Positions 1 through 8,300 of a DNA stretch of 64,000 bases are shown here, piece after piece (within the stretch, counting starts at the first letter, position 1; each line of letters opens with the position of its first letter). The stretch spans positions 124,001-188,000 of the forward strand of contig FOSY01000002.1 in the NCBI GenBank assembly GCA_900114405.1, read 5' to 3'. This DNA is from Lachnospiraceae bacterium KH1T2. Its GTDB lineage: Bacteria; Bacillota; Clostridia; Lachnospirales; Lachnospiraceae. The notes below the pieces were generated by a model that was given only the letters and a program-made list of their open reading frames with translations, was not told where the DNA came from and did not search any database. The position numbers and the translations under genes are program-made.

Positions 1-1
1 C

Positions 2-712
2 CGTTCAGATTACACCAGTGTCAGAGAGGCACTAGCAAACAAAAAATTTGATGTTATCATTGATAAAATTGCTTATTGTTCAAATGATGTAAGAAATCTT
101 TTGAGTAATGCGAGTTGTAAAAAATACATCCAAATGTCTTCCTGCTCTGTTTATTCAAAAGATAAGGAGAACATACAAGAAACAGAGTTTGATCCACGTC
201 ATCATGAGTTGATTTGGATGAATAGAAATGATGACTATGCGGAAGGTAAACGTCAGGCGGAAAGAGCTGCACTGGAATATTTAGATTATGCACAGTGTGT
301 TTTTGTAAGATATCCTATTGTAATGGGAGAAAATGATTATACAGGTCGATTAAATTTCTATCTAAATCATATTTTAAATTCTGAAGCAATGAATATTGAT
401 GATCTTGATTGCAAAATGGAATTTATCCATGAAAAAGAAGCGGGTTATTTCATAGCTCATTTGGTAAATGCAACTGTCACAGGTGCTATAAATGGAAGCT
501 CTAAAGGATTGATTTCGCCTCGCGATCTTGTTGAATATATTGAAAAACAAACGAACAGAAAAGCAATATTGGATGTGTCAGGTGATGCAGCCCCATATAA
601 CGGTGCAATAGCAAATATATCCTATGATACTACAAAGGCGAGAGATACCGGGTTTGTTTTTTCAAATATCGAAGGATGGATTTATAAATTGATAAATTCA
701 ATTTGTTTATAG
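2..712 (+). CDS. NAD-dependent epimerase/dehydratase (extended SDR), 5' end outside the window
   Basis: The frame is open from base 2, so the gene starts left of the window and about 236 C-terminal residues are visible. Features of the extended short-chain dehydrogenase family are a buried strand reading DVIID, then the conserved strand around YIQMSSCSVY (catalytic Ser/Thr region), and a YxxxK active-site motif as YAEGK. A RYPIVMG segment follows, as in nucleotide-sugar epimerases. The N-terminal GxxGxxG loop is not in the window. A TTG at 101 could be mistaken for the start, but it lies inside the fold. The substrate cannot be told. A nucleotide-sugar or isoflavone-reductase-like role is possible. 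The next gene is 440 bp away and not obviously linked. Confidence 0.8.
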   Translation, partial: RSDYTSVREALANKKFDVIIDKIAYCSNDVRNLLSNASCKKYIQMSSCSVYSKDKENIQETEFDPRHHELIWMNRNDDYAEGKRQAERAALEYLDYAQCVFVRYPIVMGENDYTGRLNFYLNHILNSEAMNIDDLDCKMEFIHEKEAGYFIAHLVNATVTGAINGSSKGLISPRDLVEYIEKQTNRKAILDVSGDAAPYNGAIANISYDTTKARDTGFVFSNIEGWIYKLINSICL

Positions 713-734
713 TAGCTGACATCCACTTTCAAAA

Positions 735-924
735 ATGGAAAATGAACTAAAAGATGAAAGAAAGTTCCTGTAAGAAAATCCTGAAATGATCGAGCATGCA
801 ATTTTCATTTATTATCATGACAAATTTAAGGAAAACAAGCCGATATATCATGTATAGTAGTGATAAAAATGATGAAAGATCAGAGTTTTGGGAAAAATAT
901 CGCTTCATTATTATTCATTTATAA
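735..924 (+). pseudogene. Decayed short coding remnant
   Basis: From an ATG at 735 the frame is protein-like but hits TAA at 771. It stays open again to TAG at 855, and a second frame (ATG at 850) carries on the protein-like text to TAA at 924. Peptide pieces include ENPEMIEHAIFIYYHDKFKE and SDKNDERSEFWEKYRF, which have the composition of real protein. The in-frame stop plus the frame change suggest a dead gene. The family was not recognised. Chance open frames in AT-rich DNA are the alternative. Confidence 0.25.
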
Positions 925-983
925 AATATGTACGCTTTTTATAAAAATTCCTATCATACCATCCGATAAATTTAATGAAATTG

Positions 984-1093
984 CTAGTGTTTTGGCTGGT
1001 TCGCATTTAATCTTATGTTATAGCTCGAATGAGCCTTATGTTGGCAATTCGAGATAGAGCATTAGATTAAATAAGAACCAGACAATACACTAG
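984..1093 (+). repeat. Covarying hairpin element, copy 1 of 3
   Basis: A 110-bp imperfect palindrome with CTAGTG at the left end and CACTAG at the right. Nested helices are GGCTGGTTC with GAACCAGAC, ATTTAATCT with AGATTAAAT, ATGTT with AGCAT, and CTCGAA with TTCGAG. The apical loop TGAGCCTTATGTTGGC is shared with the copies at 13016 and 25032. Arms differ from the other copies in ways that keep pairing. It ends 59 bp before the start codon of the flavoprotein gene, in the same orientation. Confidence 0.8.
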
Positions 1094-1152
1094 TATCGTG
1101 CCCGCTGGAGATTATTTAATCATTAACTTTTTAAATTTATGGAGGAATTCAA

Positions 1153-3456
1153 ATGAGTTCAATTGGAAAAAGGATTTTGGCAGCCGGGATTGCTCTTGTC
1201 ATTTGTGGAGGACTTATAATGTACACAAGTACAACGAAACAGTCCGATTCAAGTACAGCATCAGTAGGTGATATTCCGGCTGATGCTGTTACCTGTAAAG
1301 GAAGTGCACAGGGCATGGATGGTGAAGTTAAAGTAGAAGTTATTGCAACTGCTGATAAAATTTATTCAGTAGCAGTTACTGAACAGAATGAAACTCCTGA
1401 TGTCGGAACACGCGCAGTAGATGAAATCCCTGAAAAGATAATTGAGGCGAATAGTCTTGATGTAGATGCCACATCAGGGGCAACTGTTACAAGTACTGCA
1501 ATAAAAGAAGCTGTAGGAAATGCACTTTCTTCAGCAGGTTTTGATCCTGTCTCATTTGGCGGAGCAAACGGTGAAGACTCAAAAACGGAAGCCGCTGTTG
1601 CTGTAGAAGAAAATATTCCATCTGATGCAGTTACGTCAGAAGCAACTGCAAAAGGAATGGACGGCGATGTAAAGGTAGAAGTTATTGCGACTTCAGATCA
1701 CATATATTCTGTTAAAGTTACAGAAGAAAATGAAACTCCAGGTATCGGAAGTAAAGCAGTAGAGTCGATTCCTGGAGCAATTCACGAAGCACAATGTATA
1801 GATGTTGATGCTATAGCAGGTGCAACAGTTACAAGTACAGCTATTAAGGAAGCAGTTGAAACAGCAATAACTTCTGCAGGTTTTGATGCTTCTGTCTTTA
1901 AAGCCGGAGGTGCCGCAGCCGTAGCAGCTGCAGCAAATGCAAAACCAGCTGAAAAAGCTGAGGATGCAACCTATGACGCTGATATTGTTGTTGTCGGAGC
2001 CGGAGGTGCTGGAATGTCAGCAGCGATTGTTGCTTCAGACGCTGGAAAGAAAGTTATTGTTGTTGAGAGTCAGGTTATGGCAGGCGGAAATACAAGCCGT
2101 GCCGGAGGTGGTCTCAATGCAGCAAAAACTGAAAGACAGGACAAAAACGAATTTGAAGAAGCTGCAGGTGTTGAAAAGACTCTTAATAAAGCTGAAACAG
2201 ATGAAGAAGTGAAAGATCTTAAAGTTATCCAGGATCTCGCAACGACAGTTCATAAGCAGTGGGATGATTATCAGGCTAATCCAAAAGGATACTTTGATTC
2301 ACCAGAACTCTTCCAGCTAGATACGATTATTGGCGGACATGGAAAGAACGATCCTGAACTTGTCAAGTTCATGACCGAAAACAGTCCGGAAGCGATTGAC
2401 TGGCTCGACAGCATAGGAGCACCTCTTGATTCTGTAGGAGCAGCTGGCGGTGCAGCTGTTAAACGTATTCACAGACCTGTGGATGCAGATGGTAAAGTAT
2501 CTGACGTTGGCGCATATCTAGTACCTATTCTTCTTAAGAATGTAGAAGATAGAAATATAGAAATTCTTTATGAAACAACAGCTGATAAAGTGATTATGGA
2601 TGATAACAAAGTTGCAGGTATTCATGCAACAGGCGCTACAGGAAATAACATCACCATAAATGCAAAGGCAGTAGTTCTTGCAACAGGTGGATTTGGATAT
2701 AATAATGACATGGTTTCAAAGTATCGACCTGACTTAAAGGGCTTTATGTCTACTAATGCTCCAAGTGCTATGGGGCGTGGTATAGAAATGGCTGAGAATG
2801 CTGGTGCAGACTTAGTTGATATGGATCAGATTCAGCTTCATCCTACAGTTGAGAAAAATAGTTCTTCACTCATTACTGAAGGTGTAAGAGGTGATGGTGC
2901 GATACTTGTAAATACTGATGGAGTACGTTTCTTTGATGAAGTTTCGACAAGAGACAAAGTATCCGCAGCTGAGTTCGAGCAGCCCGGTGAATTTGCTTGG
3001 CTCATTATCGATCAAAAAATGGTTGATGCCTCCAAGTCAATTCAGGGATATATAAGAAGTGGATATGCAACTGAAGGAAAAGATTACAAAGAACTAGCAG
3101 AAAAAATCGATATTAACGTAGAAAACTTTGAAGAAACAATGGAAAAGTGGAACGGCTATGTAGCAGATAAGAAAGATCCTGATTTTGACAGGACAAGCTT
3201 TGCTGAGCCTCTTGATACAGCTCCATTCTATGCTATCAAGGTTGCACCCGGAATCCATCATACTATGGGTGGAATCAAAATCAATTCAAATACAGAAGTT
3301 CTTGATAAAGATGGAAATGTTATCGCAGGCCTCTTTGCAGCAGGCGAAACTACCGGTGGTGTACATGGCGGAAACCGTCTTGGCGGAAATGCAGTAGCAG
3401 ATATTATTGTATTTGGTCGTCAGGCCGGAACAAAATCCGTGGAATATATTAAATAA
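1153..3456 (+). CDS. Secreted fumarate-reductase-like flavoprotein with two FMN-binding domains
   Basis: 767 residues; ATG after GGAGGAATTC. An N-terminal hydrophobic segment (about 8-24) points to export and anchoring. Two tandem FMN_bind domains follow (about 43-130 and 157-244), near-duplicates with the flavinylation-type motifs SGATVT (108-113) and AGATVT (222-227), where ApbE/FmnB enzymes attach FMN to the last Thr. An Ala-rich linker leads to a FAD_binding_2 domain from about 275, with GAGGAG dinucleotide loop. The fumarate reductase active-site signatures are present: IQLHPT, STRDK (catalytic Arg), APGIHHTMGG, and HGGNRLGGNA. By family knowledge this type passes electrons via bound FMN to FAD and reduces fumarate, urocanate or a related enoate outside the membrane. 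The acceptor is not certain. No cytochrome or ApbE gene is adjacent. A terminator follows, so it is likely monocistronic. Confidence 0.85.
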   Translation: MSSIGKRILAAGIALVICGGLIMYTSTTKQSDSSTASVGDIPADAVTCKGSAQGMDGEVKVEVIATADKIYSVAVTEQNETPDVGTRAVDEIPEKIIEANSLDVDATSGATVTSTAIKEAVGNALSSAGFDPVSFGGANGEDSKTEAAVAVEENIPSDAVTSEATAKGMDGDVKVEVIATSDHIYSVKVTEENETPGIGSKAVESIPGAIHEAQCIDVDAIAGATVTSTAIKEAVETAITSAGFDASVFKAGGAAAVAAAANAKPAEKAEDATYDADIVVVGAGGAGMSAAIVASDAGKKVIVVESQVMAGGNTSRAGGGLNAAKTERQDKNEFEEAAGVEKTLNKAETDEEVKDLKVIQDLATTVHKQWDDYQANPKGYFDSPELFQLDTIIGGHGKNDPELVKFMTENSPEAIDWLDSIGAPLDSVGAAGGAAVKRIHRPVDADGKVSDVGAYLVPILLKNVEDRNIEILYETTADKVIMDDNKVAGIHATGATGNNITINAKAVVLATGGFGYNNDMVSKYRPDLKGFMSTNAPSAMGRGIEMAENAGADLVDMDQIQLHPTVEKNSSSLITEGVRGDGAILVNTDGVRFFDEVSTRDKVSAAEFEQPGEFAWLIIDQKMVDASKSIQGYIRSGYATEGKDYKELAEKIDINVENFEETMEKWNGYVADKKDPDFDRTSFAEPLDTAPFYAIKVAPGIHHTMGGIKINSNTEVLDKDGNVIAGLFAAGETTGGVHGGNRLGGNAVADIIVFGRQAGTKSVEYIK

Positions 3457-3474
3457 GCTTTCATAAAGACGATT

Positions 3475-3512
3475 AAAAAGTCGGGGATCATATCAAAGAT
3501 CTCCGACTTTTT
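3475..3512 (+). terminator. Terminator of the flavoprotein gene
   Basis: The arms AAAAAGTCGG-GGATC and GATC-TCCGACTTTTT form a 14-15 bp stem around an 8-nt loop and end in a T run, just after the TAA at 3456. Confidence 0.85.
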
Positions 3513-3627
3513 ACATTATAGTATTAGGACATAAATACAAAAGATGAATTTGTATCTTCTTATGCTGTGAAAATTTCTCACATTGCAATAAAATGATATT
3601 ATAAGATAAGAAGGAGAGAATGAGATT

Positions 3628-4269
3628 ATGATGACAGATAATATTGAAGTATTCGGACAGAACAGCATAAGTATAACTGCCAGTGATAAAAAGATTTATA
3701 TTGATCCTTTTGAGATGAAAGAAGAGCCAAAGAATGCGAATTTCATATTTATTACGCATGATCATTACGACCATTTTTCGCCAGAGGATATTAAAAAAGT
3801 CGCTTGCAAAGATACGGTGATGATTGTGCCGGAGAAGATGAAGCTAAAGGCTCAGACAGTTGCAAAGTATGTACGTGAGATCGTGACAGTAGAGCAGCAA
3901 TGTCATAAGAAACTATATGACTTGGAGTTTGATACAATTCCAGCATATAACGTATTAAAGCCTTTTCATCCGAAAAATGCAGGCTGGGTGGGCTATATCT
4001 TACTGATTGATGGAAAGAGAATCTACATCGCAGGCGATACGGACTTGACTAAAGAAGCTAAAGCTGTGATATGTGATATAGCGCTTGTTCCTGTTGGCGG
4101 TACGTATACTATGGATGCAAAAAAGGCATCAGAGCTAGTAAATATTCTCCGTCCGGAAGCTGCCATACCGGTTCACTATGGAAGTGTGGTTGGAAAGCCG
4201 GCTGATGGAGAGACTTTCGCAGAGCTTGTAGAGCCATCTGTGAGAGTGGAGTTGAAAATTAAATTTTAA
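3628..4269 (+). CDS. MBL-fold metal-dependent hydrolase (UlaG/YtkL-like)
   Basis: 213 residues. Start ATG (3628) follows AAGGAG with normal spacing; a second ATG directly follows. The metallo-beta-lactamase HxHxDH metal motif is present as THDHYDHF (about 48-55). Further metal ligands are the Asp in IAGDTD and the His in IPVHYGS. The short two-layer form and the pattern of a strand, then HDHYDH, then AGDTD match the Lactamase_B_3 group that includes UPF0173 proteins. The substrate is unknown. It is separated from the PNPOx-like gene downstream by about 95 bp and could be cotranscribed with it. Confidence 0.85.
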   Translation: MMTDNIEVFGQNSISITASDKKIYIDPFEMKEEPKNANFIFITHDHYDHFSPEDIKKVACKDTVMIVPEKMKLKAQTVAKYVREIVTVEQQCHKKLYDLEFDTIPAYNVLKPFHPKNAGWVGYILLIDGKRIYIAGDTDLTKEAKAVICDIALVPVGGTYTMDAKKASELVNILRPEAAIPVHYGSVVGKPADGETFAELVEPSVRVELKIKF

Positions 4270-4364
4270 GTAAAGTTAAATGAATTGTAAAATAAAACTC
4301 AAGGGTAACTTCATCAAAATTAATTCTGCGCATGAGCGGAGAATTAGAACAGGAGAGAGCAAAG

Positions 4365-4874
4365 ATGTGGGAACTGGACTATGATAAAGCAGCTGAATAT
4401 TGGATTAAAAGAGACAAAGGATCTGCTAAATTAGAAGAAAATGAGCTGGTAAAAAAGATAAATACGTTTGTAGAAGGACACAATACATGTGCCTTAGCAA
4501 CTTCATCGGCCTACGGGGTAAGATGTACTCCAATCGAATATAACTACTCAGATGGATGTTTTTATTTCTTCTCTGAAGGTGGATTAAAATTCAAAGGACT
4601 TAAAGAAAACAAGCATGTCGGAATAGCGATATATGAACCATACAGCGGATTTGCAAATCTTAAGAGCTTGCAGATAGAGGGAATAGCAAGCATAATCGAG
4701 CCTTTCAGTGATGAATATCTGAAAATTATGGCTGTAAAGAAGATACCGGTTGAAACTATGAAAAAACTTCCGTGCCCTATGAATTTGATAAAAGTCGTAC
4801 CTAAACATTTTGATTATCTTGATTCTGATTTGAAAAAAGACGGTTATGGAAGCAGACAGCATTTGGAAAAGTGA
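4365..4874 (+). CDS. Pyridoxamine 5'-phosphate oxidase-like flavin-binding protein
   Basis: 169 residues from ATG 4365, chosen over an upstream in-frame ATG at 4332 because CAGGAGAG lies at good spacing only before 4365. The split-barrel PNPOx-like fold is suggested by a helix (ENELVKKINTFVEGHNTCALAT), the paired strands CTPIEYNY and CFYFFSEGG, then LKFKGLKENKHVGIAIY, and a late strand LQIEGIASII. The family binds FMN, F420 or heme and is mostly uncharacterised. The C-terminus (KVVPKHFDYLDSDLKKDGYG) is typical of the short general-stress/nimC-like members. No catalytic assignment is possible. Confidence 0.8.
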   Translation: MWELDYDKAAEYWIKRDKGSAKLEENELVKKINTFVEGHNTCALATSSAYGVRCTPIEYNYSDGCFYFFSEGGLKFKGLKENKHVGIAIYEPYSGFANLKSLQIEGIASIIEPFSDEYLKIMAVKKIPVETMKKLPCPMNLIKVVPKHFDYLDSDLKKDGYGSRQHLEK

Positions 4875-4898
4875 TAAGGAAGCCTACAACATGAAGAA

Positions 4899-5096
4899 GT
4901 GAATGGAGATTTTTCGATACTGATCCATCCTGAGCTTGTAGATATATCAAGACCTTTAACCATAAATACAAAAAATATTTCCAAAACAATTGATATCAAT
5001 CCATCTGCTGACTTTTTGGAAAAGTCCATGCTTGAGAATGGAGATCCAAAGCTCGCATGTGTAGAAAAGATAATGTATAGCAGTTTGGTAGAGTAA
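4899..5096 (+). pseudogene. Fragment resembling the C-terminal end of a secreted esterase/PHB-depolymerase-like protein
   Basis: An open stretch of 65 codons from GTG 4899 has no proper ribosome site, while its text (HPELVDISRPLTI, then ADFLEKSMLENGDPKLA) resembles the C-terminal strand and helix seen in dienelactone-hydrolase/PHB-depolymerase-like esterases (pattern: ...DLxKPVTVxxNG...LxxSLExxGDPxLA). The catalytic body is missing. It is probably a gene remnant. Resemblance is from memory of the family pattern and could be wrong. Confidence 0.35.
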
Positions 5097-5308
5097 AATT
5101 TGCCTAAGATAAGATTAAAACTCAGTATTTTATGACTGATTCCGAGCGAATGATCGGTGGTCATTTCGACTTAAGAGGATGATTACCATGAAATTTTAGG
5201 TAGGATTGCGTAGAATTTTATACATTTTCATTAAGAAATTACATTCAACAATGCAAAAGATGTAATTAAACTAAATACATAGGCAATACAATTTGCCGAT
5301 TGGGGGAG

Positions 5309-5346
5309 AAAGAACAAAGTGTCAGTGGTGATACTTTGTTCTTTTT
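5309..5346 (+). terminator. Terminator-type hairpin in the leader of the GH43 gene
   Basis: A perfect 12-bp stem, AAAGAACAAAGT with ACTTTGTTCTTT, closes a 12-nt loop and runs into TTTTT. It ends 37 nt before the GH43 start codon. It either ends transcription from upstream or acts as an attenuator of the GH43 gene. A small GGCAA/TTGCC hairpin lies just before it (5282-5297). Confidence 0.7.
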
Positions 5347-5383
5347 CGTTCCTATGGAAAGGGAAAATGAAAGGAGAGGTATT

Positions 5384-8300
5384 ATGTCAAAAAAATGGAA
5401 AAGACAGGCAATGGGGGTTGTTCTGTCTGCAGCAATGGCTGTTACGGCGCTGCCGGTAACTGCATTGCCGGTAATGGCGAAAGAGCCAGAGGAACTCTTA
5501 CACTTCACGTTTGATAATCTTACAAACGGATTTCAAAGCAATGGCTACAAAGCAAAAATCGTTGGGAACAAATATGACATCAATGACGATTCAAGCTATG
5601 GTAAGGTATTAAATCTAGGCGGAAAAACTTACTTGAATGTTGCTGATGAAAATGGAAAGAGTCCTTTGACTGGTCTTGATGAACTCACCGTTAACTATTA
5701 CAGTAAACCCGCTGCCGGAGGTCATAACGGATGGACTTTCTTCGCTACTCGCGATGATGAAACTCCACATTATCTTAGCAGCGAACATTATATCGGTATA
5801 ATGGACAAAGCCGATTCTGTAAAAGCTGAAAGACACCTTGTAGATAATTCATCACGCCCTGCTGCACTTGAAACTAAAACTGAAAGCGGCTGGAAAATGG
5901 TCACTGTTGTTTATGAAGCTGATAAGTCAACGTTATATATCAATGGCGAAAAAGTCAGCGAAGAAAAATCTGATGCAAAACTCACGGATATACTTCAGGA
6001 CAACAGCACCTTGAAAATTGGAAAATCAAATTGGGGTGAAGAGTATTTCGCTGGCGAATTAGATGATTACTCTATTTATGCCGGCGCTTTAAGCAAAGAA
6101 GAAATCGCTGAATTATATGAAAATAAAAGCAATGAGACAGTACTTTCAACAAATGAGAAGATACACAAGGTGGCTGACAGCCTTGAAATTCCCAATGCTG
6201 ACTGCATTAAAGGCAACATCACTCTTCCGACAGAAAATGAATATGGAGCAAAGATCACCTGGAAAAGCTCTGATCCTGATGTGATAAATGATAAAGACGA
6301 CGAGGCCGAAAATTATGGTAAAATCCCGGCTGGCGTAGTTCATCGCGGTAAAGAAGATAAAAAAGTGACACTTACAGCAACTATCTCACTTGACGGTGAA
6401 GAAGAAACTAAACAATTTGAAGTAAATGTCGTTAAAAAAGCTGATAAAAAGCAGCTTGATAAGTATCTCTTCACATTCTTCCCAAGCAATGATGATGAAA
6501 ATCTTTATTTTTCAGCCGGAAGTGATCATCTGCATTTTAAGGATCTAAATGACGGAAAGCCTGTCCTTACATCATCAATCGGTGATGAAGGCATCAGAGA
6601 TCCTTTCATATTCCGCTCAGCAGAAGGAGATCACTTCTATATAATCGCAACAGACCTTAAGGTAAATGAGACCGGCTGGGGAAATGCGCAATATAATGGA
6701 AGTCTCAAAATGCTCGTGTGGGAGTCTGATGATCTCGTCAACTGGAGTGAACCAAGATTAGTAGATGTAGGTCTTACCGATAAAGACTTTGAAAATTATG
6801 GAAAAGTTAGCTGTCTTTGGGCACCTGAAGCTATTTACGATGAAAAAACCGGCGAATATGTTGTTTTCTGGGCTTCAATGACTACAGAAGATGGAGTTTC
6901 ACATCAAATAACATACTACTCAAAAACCAGAGACTTTGTGAATTTCACAACAGCCGAAAAATACATTGACCGTGGTGATAAGCAGCATTGCATTGACACT
7001 TCTATAGTAGAAGCAAATGGAAAGTACTATAGAGTTTCAGCAGATACCAATGCAAATGGAGGCTTAAAAAGCGAGATAATCATTGAAACAAGCGATTCAG
7101 TGCTTGGCGAATGGACTCGTCTCTGCAATATGGATGACCTTTCAGGAGGAATGCAGAATTACGATAAATATTACGCAGAGGAGAAGGTTCCGTTCGTTGG
7201 CGGTAAAGTAGAAGGACCTGAGTTTTTCACCTTGAATGATGGGAAAACTTGGGGGCTCTATGTAGACAATTATGGCGGTATAGGATATATCCCGACTACA
7301 ACTACTGATATTTCAGACACAACAGGCAAATCATGGACTGCATATACTTCAGACCAGTTTGACTTCGGCTCACTTAAAAAGCGCCATGGTTCTATAATTG
7401 GTATAACTGAAGATGAGTACGAAGCTATAATGGATAAGTGGTATGTTGAGCATGATACACCTTCTTGTGATGAAGAGGAGAGCGAAACTCCTGTTCTCAG
7501 CTATGAATTTGATGAAGCATCAAATGGTACTATCGCAGATGTTTCAGGCAATCATGATGCCTCACTTAAAGGAAATGCCACGGTTACAGAAGGTTCAGAA
7601 AAGGGCAAAGTTCTAAAACTTGATGGAAACAAATCATACTTAGAGATTCCACAAGGTTTCTTCGACGGAAGAGATGTATGCACCATATCTTTTGATATGA
7701 AGCCCTCAACTGTCGATGGCAACTTCTTTAACTTCACTGTCGGACTTGATAATAGCAAATATTTCTACCTGCGTTCACGTGAAAACAGCACTTACATGGC
7801 TATTACGACTAATTCATGGCAAAATGAGCAGGGGCTCAGCGTTAATACAGATTCGGTCAAAAATACCTGGACACATTACGATGTAGTTTTTGATAAAGAT
7901 AAAATGTCTTTATACATAAATGGAATATTGAAAGGTTCAAGAAATATCAGTATTTCATTCTCTGATCTTGGAAGTGACCTGATTTCTTACCTCGGCAAAT
8001 CATTTTATGATGCAGATAGCTATGTAAATGGCAGCTATGACAATTTTAAGGTTTATAATAGAGCCTTGTCTGAAGCCGAAATTGCAAAGAACTCAAATAT
8101 CGAACTTCCGCTCTTGAAGAGTGTTACAGCTGAAGATATTACATTCATCACTCAAAAAATTGATGACGAGGCTAAAGAAGCAACACTTTACTACAGCATA
8201 AATAATACTTCAGGTGATGTTACCGATGCAAAGCTTAATTTTGAACTTTTAACAGGAGCAAAGGTAATAGACAACTCTGCAGAAAGCTTTGATCTGACAA

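Noticed and set aside
860-1057. 65-codon plus-strand frame ending in the hairpin element
   Set aside because: No ribosome site and the last 25 codons are the structured repeat itself.
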